A stretch of DNA of 64,000 bases, taken from positions 4,020,001-4,084,000 of the forward strand of contig NC_057319.1 in assembly GCF_000687475.1 (NCBI RefSeq), read 5' to 3'. A model generated the notes under the pieces. That model saw only the letters and a list, made by a program, of their open reading frames with translations. It was not told the origin of the DNA and ran no database searches. Of this stretch, positions 22,278 to 34,255 are shown in pieces (positions within the stretch are counted from its first letter, which is position 1; every line of letters starts with the position of its first letter). The translations under genes and the position numbers were made by a program. Source of the stretch: Ustilaginoidea virens (Eukaryota > Ascomycota > Sordariomycetes > Hypocreales > Clavicipitaceae).

Positions 22278-23456
22278 TCAGTCCCCCAAGAGACTTGCGT
22301 AATTCGGGGTATCTTCTGATCCAGGCGGCGCCGCAACAACACTCGCAGGACCAGTGATGTTTGAAGCGCTACCTTGCGAGTCCCCTTCAATGGCTCTTGG
22401 ATACCGGGGATTCCGAGGGACTCCCATGCGTGCATCGCGTAGCATCTGGGTTCTCTCTTCCTTGTTCATATTGCCAACTGCCTTGGGCTGACCCCATCTG
22501 ACGCGAAGAGGGCAACCCGCAATCACTGCGCGACCCTGACAAGCCGCAGCAGCCTTTTCCGCCGCTTCTCGGGTTTCGTAATTGACAAAGGCGCAGTGCG
22601 ACATGTGGGAGCACACCAAGCTTTTAATCTTGCCGTGAGCTTTGAAGAAGTCTCGCAACTTGTATTCCGGCAAATCGTCTTCTATTCCGGTAACAAAAAG
22701 TGACATGATGCTCGTGTTATCCGGTGGAAGCCAGTCTTTCGGGCTTGGAGGTAGTTGCGCAACGCTGGGGAATGTTGGGCGAGCCCTCCCGCCTCGTGAC
22801 CTGGCACCTGCCGCTGCTTTGCGATCGCGAGTTCGAACCGGACCTGGACCTGCTTCGCCAGACCCGACGGCGGCGCTGCCCCCTGCGCTGGCCCCTGCGA
22901 GCTCGGCTTCGGTGACGGCGCGTCCTTTTCTGAAATATGGCTTGCTTGTCGCGAGTCGACGTAGCAGCTCCCGCGCTTTGTCGTCCGTTTTCTCGTACTC
23001 TTCCGTGCCGACTTTGCCCTCTTCAATCAGTTGCTCGTTATTCTGCGCAAAATATTCTCGGTTCACGTCTGACTGAGGGCCAGCGGCGACCATCTTGAGC
23101 GCGGCATCACGAACCGCGATGGGCAGACCGAAAGAAAGATCAAGCATGCAACTTTGGCAGCAGTTCTTGAGCCGAGTGCATGTCAAGCAAATATTGGTCT
23201 TGTTCTTTCGGCCGTGAGCAGCATCTGCGCCGTTCCAGCTGAATACTGTGAAAGGTCTTGTACACTTTGTTGCCGTTAGCCGCATATCCGACGGGCGAAG
23301 AGTTGACAGTCAACATACCAATTTGCATTCAGCACCATAGTCCTCCTTGAGCATTTTCACATAAGGATTTTCGGGGAGACAGTTTTCGCAAACTGACGGA
23401 AAGTCGGTGCTTTCCCATCCTGACCTATTCAGGTCTTGTTTGATTTGGGGGGGCAT
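22278..23456 (-). CDS. slt11: Pre-mRNA-splicing factor Slt11/Ecm2 (RBM22-like), 374 aa
   Basis: Exons: 23456-23319 and 23264-22278; total 1125 nt. The start [20 protein letters not shown] leads into zinc-binding Cys pairs (CENC, then EC.LC across the intron, [19 protein letters not shown]). A low-complexity Ala/Gly/Arg linker follows. An RRM covers about residues 230-310 ([43 protein letters not shown]). This is the NTC-related factor that contacts U6 and the intron in the active spliceosome. The single intron (23318-23265) joins KL to CTRPF and preserves a Cys motif. It converges with mzm1; only 261 nt separate the two stops. Confidence 0.93.
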
Positions 23457-24393
23457 GATTGCGCAGTGCCAGCGTTACCAGGACAGTGAAGAAGGAAGCA
23501 AAGACGATGGTCTGTCTAACTTCGTACGTTGATGATTTAGTAAGGTGCGTAGGCGCAGGTCAGCCAAGGACAAAATCTGCTGACAAACACAGTGCGGATT
23601 GTTGATCGCAAATGCACGGTCTTATCAGTTGCAAACGCCGCCAGTTCAATCAAATCTACCAAGTACTTTGGCAGCCACAAAGTGGCAAGCAGATTAAAAC
23701 CATTCCAAATCGCTCTCGGCAAGTATTCAGATCATAGAAGAAGAAAGGTATATTTGCAATAGACAATGCCGCAAATGAGTCCAAAGAAAGAAAGAAAAAA
23801 AAGTAAGAAAGAAATGGTCAGCCTGCTGCGCCTCTTTTTCAGTGCATTAGTTTATCGCGCTGTATTAAGTGTGTTAAGGTACCAATCAATCCTCCCCACG
23901 ATTGATGATTTCGCACTGCGACATCCAAGGAGTTAGTCAAGATGGTTTTCGAAAGTTCTAAGCGTTAACCTCGGGTCCGTATTCGTACTCGCCAACCCAC
24001 CCACCGCCTGCCCATTTCTTCCCACCCCCGCCTTAGGTAATTTCGGCTTGGCGAATACGCAGCAAGCGGGAGGATAACGCAACCGAATGCGCAGGTATCG
24101 AAAGTTGTCCAATGGGGACTCATCCTTTTGCCCCATCTCGTCAGGGGCAATTGATGGAAAATCAAGGGCACCCGTTGAACTTTGACTGGTTTGCATGTGG
24201 TCGAGGCAGGCAAAAGGGAGCACAAACATAAAGACGTCCTACCGCCAATCCGTTCGCATTCCTCGCCGCATCCATCCCAACTTCGCCTCCATCCAGTCCT
24301 ATCGTCCCTGACCGTTGCAAAGTTTGGCTTCTTCTCTCGCGTAGCCGCAGACTTCCTTTTATACATACACACAACTATCCACCAACCTTCAAC
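23457..24393. promoter_or_regulatory. Divergent promoter region of slt11 and erg6
   Basis: These 937 nt lie between the two starts. No gene is supported; minus ORFs at 23933-24465 have no domain. The erg6 side is pyrimidine-rich over the last ~130 nt before the ATG, as expected for a highly expressed gene. Confidence 0.55.
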
Positions 24394-25740
24394 ATGGTTG
24401 CCTCTGGTTCGGGCCTTGAGCGCGAGGACCACGCCCGCGATGCTGCGTTTAACAAGGCCTTGCATGGCAAATCAGCTCAGGCTCGTGGCGGTATCGCTGC
24501 CATGTTCTCCAAGGGTCATGATGCCAAAAAGGCCGCTGTCGATGAGTACTTCAAGCATTGGGACAGCAAGCCTGCCGAAAATGAAACGGCCGAGGAGCGC
24601 GCTGTACGTTGACTAGAATCCATCCGCACGCTTGCTGATGCGCGGATTCTGACCATATGACCACTTGCATGCAGGCCCGAACTGCCGAGTACGCCACCTT
24701 GACTAGACAGTAAGTCGGGCTCGGCGCAGTCGAGATGAATTATCGAATTGTGCAAGCCGCCCTAACCCGTCCCGCAGCTACTACAACCTTGCTACCGATT
24801 TGTACGAGTACGGATGGGGGCAGTCCTTTCACTTCTGCCGCTTCTCCCACGGCGAGCCATTCTACCAGGCTATTGCCCGCCACGAACACTACCTTGCCCA
24901 CAGCATGGGCATCAAGGAAGGCATGAAGGTTCTCGACGTTGGCTGTGGCGTTGGTGGCCCTGCCCGCGAGATTGCCAAGTTCACCGGTGCCCACATCACA
25001 GGTCTAAACAACAATGACTACCAGATTGACCGTGCTACCCATTATGCTGCCAAGGAGGGACTGTCGAATCAGCTAGACTTTGTCAAGGGCGATTTCATGG
25101 TAGGTCTCATCTTCAAAGTCGTTTTCACGGAGTACGTGCTCATTGTTTTTGTGTGTTCCGCAAGCAAATGTCGTTTGACGAAAACTCTTTTGACGCCGTC
25201 TACGCCATCGAGGCTACGGTCCACGCTCCTACCCTTGAGGGCATTTATAGCCAGATTTTCCGCGTTCTCAAGCCCGGGGGCATCTTTGGTGTTTACGAAT
25301 GGCTCATGACTGACGAGTACGACAACGAGAACCTACACCATCGCAAGATCCGTCTCGGCATCGAGCAGGGCGATGGCATTTCCAACATGTGCAAGATTTC
25401 CGAGGCTCTGGATGCCATGAAGGCCGCTGGCTTTGAGCTGCTGCGTGCTGAAGATCTTGCTGACCGACCCGACCCGCTTCCCTGGTACTGGCCTCTCTCT
25501 GGGGAGCTTCGCTACATCCAGAGCATCGGCGACATCTTCACCATTGTCCGCATGACCACCTGGGGTCGAACCATTGCTCACAACCTGGCGGGTCTCTTGG
25601 AGACTCTGCGCTTGGCCCCTGCGGGTACCAAGAAGACTGCCGACAGCTTGGCGCTTGCTGCGGACTGCTTGGTTGCTGGTGGCCGTGAGAAACTCTTCAC
25701 CCCCATGTATCTCATGGTTGGTCGCAAGCCCAGCGAGTAA
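24394..25740 (+). CDS. erg6: Sterol 24-C-methyltransferase, 380 aa
   Basis: Exons: 24394-24603, 24675-24709 (35 nt), 24778-25099, 25165-25740; total 1143 nt. The N-terminus is [20 protein letters not shown]. The sterol-binding [11 protein letters not shown] is followed by SAM motif [19 protein letters not shown], and the family-typical [14 protein letters not shown]. Motif II/III regions are [13 protein letters not shown] and [13 protein letters not shown]. The enzyme transfers methyl from SAM to C-24 of zymosterol or lanosterol in ergosterol synthesis, on ER membrane and lipid droplets. The C-terminal half ends [16 protein letters not shown]. Introns 1 and 2 flank a 35-nt exon ([11 protein letters not shown]), an easy place for automatic models to fail. 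Confidence 0.96.
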
Positions 25741-27339
25741 GGGAAAAAAATTCCCCCTCGCAATTTGTGGTAGCGCTTGCTATTCCTGCAAGCATCATTT
25801 TCACCTGTGTTAGTCTTGTATCAGCCTAGACGAAAATGGCGGATTGGTGAGGCAATGCATATAACGCCTGTCAGGCGGCAGGTTGGCGTCATGAACGGAG
25901 GAATTTCCATAAAATTTATGTAATGCATGTATTACACGGTTTCAATCATAACTACTAGGCACTTGATCAATGTTTTTCTGCGTGTCTTGGCTCGTTTCAC
26001 AGCAGCGGACCATGCAGTCTCCCAGACAAGGTCCATCTCTGATCTTTGTGTATCTCGAACCAGCGGATATGCTCTTGTGAAGACTGGCCGTGAAGAGGAT
26101 GCTTTGCGCGACTGGTTTTCGGAGATGTTTGGAGAGGCAACCCATCAACCATCCATATCATGGCTCTCGGCATAAAGCTTCGCCATCAGACGCAAGTCCT
26201 ATGCCACCCTGTAAAGTCTGTTTGGGGTGGAGAGGGGGGGGAATTGCTCCCCAGTTGGTCCGTACGAGCTGGCATTCAATCTATAAACCATATCTTTTTC
26301 ACACACAAAGATGCTCATACAGAAAATACTGGCACCTGGACGAAAGCCGACTTTTGCGGTGCAAAAGATGGGTGAAGGCAGACTACGCGGAGTAGTTGGA
26401 ATTCAGAATCCGGGGTGAGCCGATATGCATTGCGCAATACCCATTGGCGCATCCCACGACACGGGGCATCGGCAACGCGCGGCGCTTAGCCGCTTGGGGT
26501 AGCCTGCGGGTCTTCACGGGCTATGCTCGCCCGCATATCTGAGTGATCACGCGGAGATGCTCGGCGAGTTTTGCATTGCTCGGCGCTGTGATTGCCGTCT
26601 CACGGTTTCGGGGATGGAAGCCGGAGGGCTGATCGAGGCTGTCTTCGTTGGCAGTTGCGTCGACGTGCTCGTGCCTCTTTCCCGGCCGTCTCTCGCGCAT
26701 CTGGCGTGCGTCGCTCGTCGTACCGGGGCATCGAGAGCTGGCGCCTCTTGCGGCTGTTGTTTCTTAGTACTAGGCCTGTTATCCCGGTGCCCTTATTCCA
26801 TTCCACAAATCTGCCCCTCTTCAAGCATGGGTGATTGATTGTTGAGCGTCAGAATGTTGCCTGGGTCGGTCGTTGCCTCATTGTGCGTGCGGGTCTGCTT
26901 ATTTGCCGCCAACGGTTGCGATGGCAAGTGGGTGGCACCGGGGATGACTAATTGAGCCGTAGGTTGCTACCAGGTCGGCTGGCAGCCAGGCAAGGCAATC
27001 GGCAACCCAAGTGCTCATCCCATCATCAAGCATCTGCCAGCCGCGAATTCCGGCTCCTGGGCCCTCGAACTCAGACCTGCCCCTGCATCGTGACGGTAAG
27101 CTTGGCCGTCTGGTTGCAAAGAAAAGTGCCGCAATGCCCGGCAAGTATTCGGAAGGCGCGGGAGGCTGGCGGTGCTGGACGGCTTGCTCCGTCGGGTATC
27201 CCTGAGGTAGATGAGCGATCCCTCCCTTGTTTTGTGCGCCCAGAACCCCTGGAACAAGGCCCTGGGTACCAGTACCGGACCCTACCCCTATCTTACTACC
27301 TAGGTACGGATAGACAAGGCTAATATCGCGGTGTGCGGG

Positions 27340-27690
27340 GCTCACTAGCGAAGGTGCATAATAGCCCTTGATTACTACCTAAGCAAGGGCGATGTGTGCT
27401 CCTATATATAGTGCTCTATAGCATATCTAGCATACATATGGGATAGTGCACATGAAACAAAGGAGAACTGCGCTAAAGGCCTATCTAGTAAGGACTTACG
27501 CATAAGTCATACGTGGCCTTTGCTACGCATCATACAAATGAGTGGACTAGCTCTAGTGGAGCGGTGGTAGTGCCTCCGCTATGGTGCGACAGCTAAGGCT
27601 ATGCTATCTATCTCTTACCGCCTTCTGCCAATTGGCTAGTGTGTATGAGCAGACGAAGCCGTCGCGCAAGAAATCGTCATGGTGCGCTGA
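27340..27690. other. TA/CTAG-rich block, possible RIP-decayed repeat
   Basis: This stretch is visibly richer in TA, CTA and TAG words than its surroundings (for example tatatatag, catatctagcatacatatg). It lacks open frames of any length and ends sharply before 27700. Raised TpA is a mark of repeat-induced point mutation in ascomycetes. I could not identify a parent transposon or terminal repeats, so the call is tentative. Confidence 0.35.
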
Positions 27691-27817
27691 CAGCAGCTCC
27701 ACCTAATGCAAACAACTAGGGCAACTTCCATCACCCGGCCAAGCTTCAATGGCGAAATCATGGCCCGTCCCGGGCTCCTGACCGCCTCCGTCAAAAGCGA
27801 CCGGTTCTTATCCTCCA

Positions 27818-27837
27818 CCCCCCCCCCCCCCCCCCCC
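27818..27837. repeat. Poly-C tract, 20 C
   Basis: A homopolymer about 85 nt upstream of the acyltransferase start, probably in its 5' UTR or core promoter. Confidence 0.85.
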
Positions 27838-27920
27838 TTCCTCCCTCCCCAACCCACCCGACTCCCCTCGTCTCAAAACGACTCGCGCTCTTGGCAACCG
27901 CATCGGGATTGCGGCAAGCC

Positions 27921-29658
27921 ATGGAAATCATACCGGCTCCGCCAACGGACCAAATCAAACCGGTAGACAACATCCGCACATGCACCTTCTTCATCGTCCG
28001 AGAGCTCCTCGACCAAGGCCGCCTCAAAAACGCGCTGGACGACCTCATCCGACATCACTGGCGCAAGCTGGGCGGACGGCTCGTCTCCCGGCCTCGGGAC
28101 AAACGACTAGAGTACCAAGTTCCCGACAAGTTCGACGACCATCATGTGCTGTTTAACTGGTCTAGCGCGACATACGGCCACTCGATCGACAAGGTCCCCG
28201 CCGTGGTCTGCTCGCCGCCGCAAGACCGAGGCGTGCTGCTCCTCCCGCCAGTCGAAGAGGTAGATTCGCGCTTCAGGCCTGCTGAGTGGCCGCTCCACCG
28301 CCGCGACGAGCCCCCCGACGCGCCGCTACTATACGTCCACCTGTCCCTGTTTGAGGACGCGACGATTATATGCATCAGTGCTCCGCATGCCCTGGGCGAC
28401 CAGATGGGCCTCGGCAACATGATGCGGGCATGGCTGGGGCTGGTTGACGGCAAGACGCCTCCGCCCATGGTTGGCTACCGGGGCGACTTGATGCCGGGCG
28501 CTGACAGACCGTATGCCGATTGGCCTAGGCACGAGGTTTGCCGAAAGGGAAAGCAGAGGATACTCGGCATGGTCGAGTACTTTCTCGTGCTCATCATCGT
28601 CATTCTCGACCTTGCGGTGAATCCGAGGGAGAAGCGGCACGTCATGTTCATCCCCCTGCCGTTGATACGATCGTTGCGTGAGCGGTACTCGAAGACGCTG
28701 GCGGAAAAGCACAGCGACTTTACCAGAATCAGCGACGGAGACGTCGTAACAGCTATTGCCTTTAAAGTGCGTCTGACCAACGCACCACCCAACGTGTACC
28801 ACTCTTGAAGAAACAGGTTTCGAAAGGAGGGGCAAGGCTAACTGACGGGGGGATTTTAGTTATCCCGGATAAACAAGAAAACACCATGGCGTCACACCCT
28901 TTCGCAGACGGTAAACCGTACGTTGCCGAATCTCCGCGGGGGATAAGCTGCAGATTGCTAATTGTGTCTTGATTCTTTCTGCGCCGTGTGCTTTGCGCCG
29001 TCCAGTCCGCGGTCGCATCCCGTTGCTGCAAGGCGACGCACCCGAGGCCTTTATCCACAACGCCATCTGCAGCTCCGCGACCCAGATACAGCTCGACCAG
29101 TCCGTGCCGGCCAGCGAAATCGCCTGGGCAAACCGCAAGGCCATCCAGGAAGCCTTGCGGCCCGAGGAAATCGAGGTCCAGATGACCGTGTATCGCGAGA
29201 TGGTTCGCGTCGGCCAGGGCACCCTTATCTGCGAGCCGTTGCAGCGATTTCTCCACGTTACCAACTGGTGCGCGGCCTGGAAGGACTTGGACTTTAGCCC
29301 GGCCGTCGACGCTAGGAGGAGGGAGAAGGGCGAGGGTAAGGGCAAGGGCGAGAAGCCCAAGGTCGTGGTGCTGGGGCACGCTGTGGAGCCGGGGACGCCC
29401 CTTCGGTGTGAGTGCATCCCAATTCCGAGCCGTGTGTTGGTTGGGTTCTTCTATTTTTTTTTCTTCATTTTTTCGATTTTTTTTTGCTGTTATATAATTT
29501 CATGGTGCCCTCGCTGACGCTGGACGCTGCCTCGAGACTTGCTGATTGTCTTTTCGAGGTCGGAGGAGGGATACTACATGCAGTTTTCGGCGGCGAAGCC
29601 GACCATGAGGACGGTGGCGGAATTCTTGGCCGAGAACCCGGACTTGGAGGGCTTCTAA
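27921..29658 (+). CDS. BAHD-like (trichothecene/hydroxycinnamoyl-type) acyltransferase, 475 aa
   Basis: Exons: 27921-28766, 28860-28917, 29006-29407, 29537-29658; total 1428 nt. The catalytic HxxxD motif is HALGD in CISAPHALGDQMGLGNMM (about residue 160). The C-terminal part has QTVNLRGRIPLLQGD and ends SAAKPTMRTVAEFLAENPDL. The family transfers acyl groups from CoA to hydroxyl groups of small molecules, usually in secondary metabolism; the substrate is unknown. The start is the ATG at 27921 in a strong context (gccATGG), since the more upstream open frame has no ATG. Intron 2 uses GTACGT at 28918, which restores VNLRGR, and the last exon starts at 29537, restoring YLLIVFSRSEEGYY. The next gene, a hydrolase on the same strand 0.65 kb downstream, may act with it. 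Confidence 0.82.
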
Positions 29659-30312
29659 GGGCCGCCGTCGCGGTACGGAGGACTCTGTACTCGGTAGCGT
29701 TTAAGCCATCTGTTTGTTAATCACAGGAGTAGACTCGGTACATAGAAAGCCCCAAGATAGATAGAGTACCCTTCACCACAGGGCAACTGATCACGTGTAC
29801 GGCTGGCAAGGATGGGCCCACCTCGTGACCCGCGGGCCAATGGAACTCGATCGCACCAGTTGTTGACAATGAAACCTGAAGAATACAACGTGATTTGGAG
29901 TGCTAAAATTGCCAAAGCATGCTCGCTTGACCCATCCCGACCGGTCTTGCCTGTTTCCAGCGTATAGGTGATGTATATGATTATGCACGCACAGCAATGT
30001 GTGCAGAACCACCCTTGTAGGGTAGGCTGCAGCCCAGGGGTCGTTGTAGGTCGTTCCAGTCTGGAACACGCGGCAAGTGGGCCTTGGGCTGATGCATCCA
30101 ATCCGCAATAGCGGCGGGCCTGCGCCTGTGGGAGAGACTGCGAGTTGGGGAGTTGGCAAGTTGGCAAGAAACATCAATTTGTTTGAACCTCGAGACGACG
30201 CAAGCTCGTCGTCAACCCCCAGCCTCGACACGGCGGCACGCCGAACCACCCGCCCGCAGCACCGCCCGTAGCGGATCCCCCGACGCAACTGTCCGACAAC
30301 TCTCGCGGCGCA
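29659..30312. other. Spacer between acyltransferase and hydrolase
   Basis: No gene supported. It should hold the acyltransferase 3' UTR and the hydrolase promoter. Minus ORFs here have no domain. Confidence 0.5.
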
Positions 30313-31714
30313 ATGGCAGCCCAGGCCGCGGGCGCACCTCACAGGAAGCACCGGGAGCGCCCCGTGGACCTCGGACTCGGCGGCTGGCTGCTCACTCTGG
30401 GCCAAGCATTGTGGATTAGTGAGTCCTCCTCCCTCGGGGAAAGGGGGGGGGGGGGGGGGTCCCCTCTCTCTCCGTTGTTGGGCCCTGCTATGCCGGCCGC
30501 TTGCCCATCCCCCAAACGAGGCTGACCCCTCTGCCGTGCCAAACAAGGCTGACCCTTTGCCGTGCCCAACTCCTCCAGCCTGCATCCTCTTGGGCGAGGC
30601 TGTCAAGGGCCTCTTGCCCAGGAACCGCCAGGGCGGTGCCTCGCTTTATGAGCACCTCGCCTATAGCGGCGTGCGCAGCTACCAGGGCCGGCTGAGCCCT
30701 GCCAGGATCCAGAACCTGCTCCCCTCGACGGCCACGACGTGTCGACGCTTCGCCAGGAGGCACGGGATCCGGCACTCCAGCATCAAGCTCGATGACGGGA
30801 CGGTCGCTCACCAGCTCGGCCCGTCAGACGCCACCCACCGCGTGGTCTTCTTCCACGGAGGCGGGTACATGGCCCCTGCGCTGTCCACGCACATTGACTT
30901 TGCGTTTGGGTTCCATCCGCCTCGCAAACACGTGGCCGTCTACGTGCTGCAGTACAGTAAGTTGAAACATGTACACACTCCCCCCACCTTCTTCTCCCGA
31001 GTTCAAGTTTCAAACGGGGGGAGCCGGCCAAGCAGGCTCTGGCGGGCTAACCTCGTCGACGCAGGCCTGGTGACGGAAACCGCAAACCAATACCCGCTGC
31101 AGCTGCAGCAGGCGGTATCGCTGCTCGCCCACCTCATCCACGCCGAGGGCGTTGCCCCCTCGGCCATGACCCTGGTCGGCGACTCCGCAGGCGGCCATCT
31201 GCTGCTCGGGCTGGCCCTGCACTTGCGGCACCCGAACCCCCGCGTCCCGCCGCTCAGCTTCAAGGGCCGCTTCGCCGGCGCGGCCGTCGTCTCGCCGTGG
31301 CTCAACCTGCACGCCGACCCGGAGGACATGGCCGTCTGCGAGAGACAGGACGTCATTGAAAGAAGGGCAGTGAAGCGATGGGCAGCCAATTGGCTGTGCG
31401 GCGCTCCGTCGGACTGCTGGAACGACCCGCTGACGGCTCCTGCGGACTGGTGGGCTGACGTGCCCATCGACGGCGTGTTCCTTGCGTACGGGGAGGACGA
31501 GCTGCTTCGCGACGGCTGTGCGGCGCTGGCCGAGGTTCTGAAGACGGCCCACCGTTCCGTCGCCGCGTACGGAGTGCAGGGCGAGCTGCACGTCCAGATG
31601 ATCATGAACCGGTTCCTGCGGCTGAACAAGCCCTGCGCGTCGGAGGATATATACGCAAGGTGGATGCAGGATCGTTTGGCAGCAAAGCCGGCGCAGCGCG
31701 ATGCACGTACGTGA
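30313..31714 (+). CDS. Alpha/beta hydrolase of the hormone-sensitive-lipase type, 377 aa
   Basis: Exons: 30313-30418, 30579-30956, 31065-31714; total 1134 nt. The oxyanion motif is HGGG in VVFFHGGGYMAPAL. The nucleophile elbow is GDSAG in LVGDSAGGHLLLGLALHL. The acid is probably Asp in YGEDELLRDG and the base His in GELHVQMIM. The first exon encodes a basic leader and a hydrophobic stretch (LGGWLLTLGQALWITCILLG), which may anchor the protein in a membrane. An esterase or deacylase is expected. Its position directly downstream of an acyltransferase suggests a metabolic pair, but no backbone synthase is nearby. Intron 1 contains a G run and an imperfect ~27-bp direct repeat (around 30517-30571). 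Confidence 0.85.
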
Positions 31715-32506
31715 CCCGATGCGACGTCGGGGCAAAGAGGTGAAAGGCGACGGCGCCGCCGTGTGACGAGTAAAGCATGTAAATCTGGATAAAATCTAGC
31801 CGAGGGCGCTTACGTCATATCTACCTACGCATGAAATATGAAATCCGAAAATAGGGGTTGGTCGCTTGGGTGGATACCAGACCCACAGGGCCGACACGCG
31901 CACGTGGGAATCTTAACAAAGTCTGTCTGATGATTTTAAAGAAAGCAGAGAGGTATGTATGTATGCATTCGTTGATTGTTGTGCTCTGGGACAGAAAAGC
32001 CACCAACAGCGAGAGACTATACAATGTAGGTGAGACTAGGGGGTTAAGCCTGGCAGGGCACGCTCAGATCCACAGCGCGCAAATGGCTGAAAAACGCGCA
32101 TTTGGCTCATTTACTGTATATATATCTTTCGCACTCAACTCCCCTCTTCCGCCGAGATCAGGTACCCCGTACCAGCTACACTTTTGCAGAAAGCCAAGAG
32201 TGCCGCTGCCGTATCAGCGGCACGCGGTGGGGAAACCGGACGGAAGAGAGCCCCTCAACTGGTTCACCAAAGTCCATGCCGGCAAACACCGGGGCATCAG
32301 GGTCAACCTGGCCGCCGAGGCTGGGCTGGGCAGCGCTAGTATTCGGCAGCTACCGATCGGACAACTTGACGATACATGTAGCCGAGAATCAAACCCGAGC
32401 GAGCAACGGCCTGAAGCCTCCAGCCAGCAGGCGACCAACCCCAAGCCCAACCCAGCTCCAACCTGCAAGCACGGTGTCCAGTCAAGCCCGCCCCCCCTCA
32501 CCCCAC
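31715..32506. other. Spacer between convergent hydrolase and secreted-protein genes
   Basis: ORFs at 31858-32523 on the plus strand have no recognised domain and run into the antisense of the next gene. It likely holds only the two 3' UTRs. Confidence 0.5.
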
Positions 32507-33031
32507 TTAGACGTTGGGGATAACCTTGAGCAAGATGCCCTCGGGAGTGCCCCCCGTCGCCCTGTACTCGTCGCTCCAGTAAATAGGGTTCTTCTGGTTG
32601 ACGTGAATGCCAACCGAGCCCCCGCCGTGCATGCAGTACATAAGAGTATCCGAGTGCATTCCCGTCGCCGCCAAGCCGCCGTCGACGGTGTCGGCAATGT
32701 CTTCGTACGCGTAGATCGAGTTCTTGGTCGGGTCGACGTGCCTGGCCAGCAGGGAGGCGGTGCCTTGGGAGTAGACGGTCCACTCGGCGCCGCAGGGGGC
32801 ATCGCGCGAGGTCATGCTGTACAGGCGGCCCCCCTTGACCTGCTTGCTGTAGTCGCGCAGGTAGTCGGCAATCGAGGCCAGGTCCTTGGGGTCGATGGGT
32901 CCCGAGCGGGCGAGAGGCCCTCCGTAGCAGTTCAGCTCGGTCGACTCGCGGGGACAGTATGCGACGGCGGCGGAGGCCCCCGTGGCCGAGAGCGCGGCGA
33001 GGCAGAGCGAGACCAAGGCGTTGGTGAGCAT
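32507..33031 (-). CDS. Small secreted protein, 174 aa, intronless
   Basis: The ATG at 33031-33029 begins MLTNALVSLCLAALSATGAS, a clear signal peptide likely cleaved after about residue 21. The mature part starts near AVAYCPRESTELNCYGGPLA and includes SMTSRDAPCGAEWTVYSQG, DIADTVDGGLAA and MYCMHGGGSVGIHV. It has few Cys, which could form two disulfides. The upstream extension of the open frame is not coding, since it lacks signal-peptide logic and is low-complexity. I recognise it as a type of secreted ascomycete protein of unknown function; an effector or cell-wall role is only a guess. Confidence 0.75.
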   Translation of the reverse strand: MLTNALVSLCLAALSATGASAAVAYCPRESTELNCYGGPLARSGPIDPKDLASIADYLRDYSKQVKGGRLYSMTSRDAPCGAEWTVYSQGTASLLARHVDPTKNSIYAYEDIADTVDGGLAATGMHSDTLMYCMHGGGSVGIHVNQKNPIYWSDEYRATGGTPEGILLKVIPNV

Positions 33032-34255
33032 GGCGAGCGGGTCAAGGTCAAGCTTTGGAGCGGGATGAGGAGCGGCGGCGTCTGTCCAAAACTCGGCGGC
33101 AGCGCAAGCCGGGTATTTATACCCTCTAGGGCAGGGCTGGGCAGGGTTGCCGTAACGGCGAAGGGGGGGGGGTTCGGGCCGGGCCTCGTGAGGACGTGAT
33201 GGGTGTCTGGTGCCTGGCGGCAAGTTTGACTTGGGTGTCTGGCCGCAATTCCACGGGACGACCGGGTGGGAGGGGGGGGGGCAGCAACCAAGGCAGAGCC
33301 TCCCAACGCCCGATTCCCGGATGCTCGGATACGCAATCACAACAGGTTGTTCCGCCAGGGGAAAGGGGAAGGAAGCCGTGGCACCCGAGCATTCCGCACG
33401 TTTTGCATCCCCACCTGCTCCAACTCTTGGAAGTAAATGCCCCATGACATGCGCAGAGGAGCGGGTGGATGAATAGAGGTCCGAGCGGGTATTTCGCCTC
33501 GAGGGCCCTGGTGAGAGATCCCGTCGCATCTGCGCCGGCAGGGCAGGCAAACGCTCTCGGTGAGCCCCCCCCCGACCTTTTGCTGCAGCTCCGCTCCCGC
33601 TGGGGGGCTTTCTTTTCAACCGCACCGCTGGTCTGCCATGATCCAGACAAGGTTTGCCGCGGCGTTCGCCTGCGATTGCGGTGCATCCGGGGGGTGTGTG
33701 TCAGGTCAATGGTGATTACAGTTTGGTCGTACGACCGGTGCCCGTCGTGGAATAGGAAAAAAGCAGAAGTGGTTGGAAAGTCTGGGCCGTCGTCGGGGTC
33801 CCGCGAGACATGGTGTTTTGTGCTGCAGAACTCTACGGCGTGGAGTCGAATGAATGCCTGGTATGAGCATCAAGTCAGCGCGAGCTGGCCGGGTGCCGCT
33901 CCCCTTGCTAGGGGGGGGGAGGGGTGAAGACCCAACAGCTGATTCGTTTGATGGTCAACGTGTACGAAAAGACGACATGAACTTCCTTGATCCGCTAGAG
34001 GCAAGTTCTGGGAACCAGCACAGTCTCCGCACGGAAACAAACTCGTAGCCTACCGCGGGGGTTTCCCACGGCTCATGAGCATGTGAACCATGGACATCGA
34101 CCCGTGCACCACGCCACGCCACGCGGCACGGCCCCCGTCTCCAAACACTCCGGCAGGTCAGACAGGAATCACACACATTCACGTAGCTGCACTGCCGCGA
34201 CGGCCATTCGGGCACGAGGCAAAACTGTTCAACACAAAAAGCACGCACTTCAAAT
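33032..34255. other. Promoter region of the secreted-protein gene and 3' flank of the island
   Basis: Several G runs (33168-33178, 33270-33280, 33913-33921). Plus-strand ORFs at 33469-33927 have no domain. No gene supported. Confidence 0.5.

Larger units (their letters stand above)
25741..27920. other. Gene-free spacer with a TA-rich block
   Basis: After the erg6 3' UTR there is no recognised gene for 2.2 kb. Short ORFs at 26557-26838 and 26899-27345 show no domain. A TA-rich block (27340-27690) and a 20-C run (27818-27837) lie before the acyltransferase start. Confidence 0.5.

Noticed and set aside
32507..33625. 372-codon version of the secreted-protein frame
   Set aside because: The first ~198 codons are low-complexity and would bury the clear signal peptide at MLTNALVSLCLAAL; the short form was chosen.
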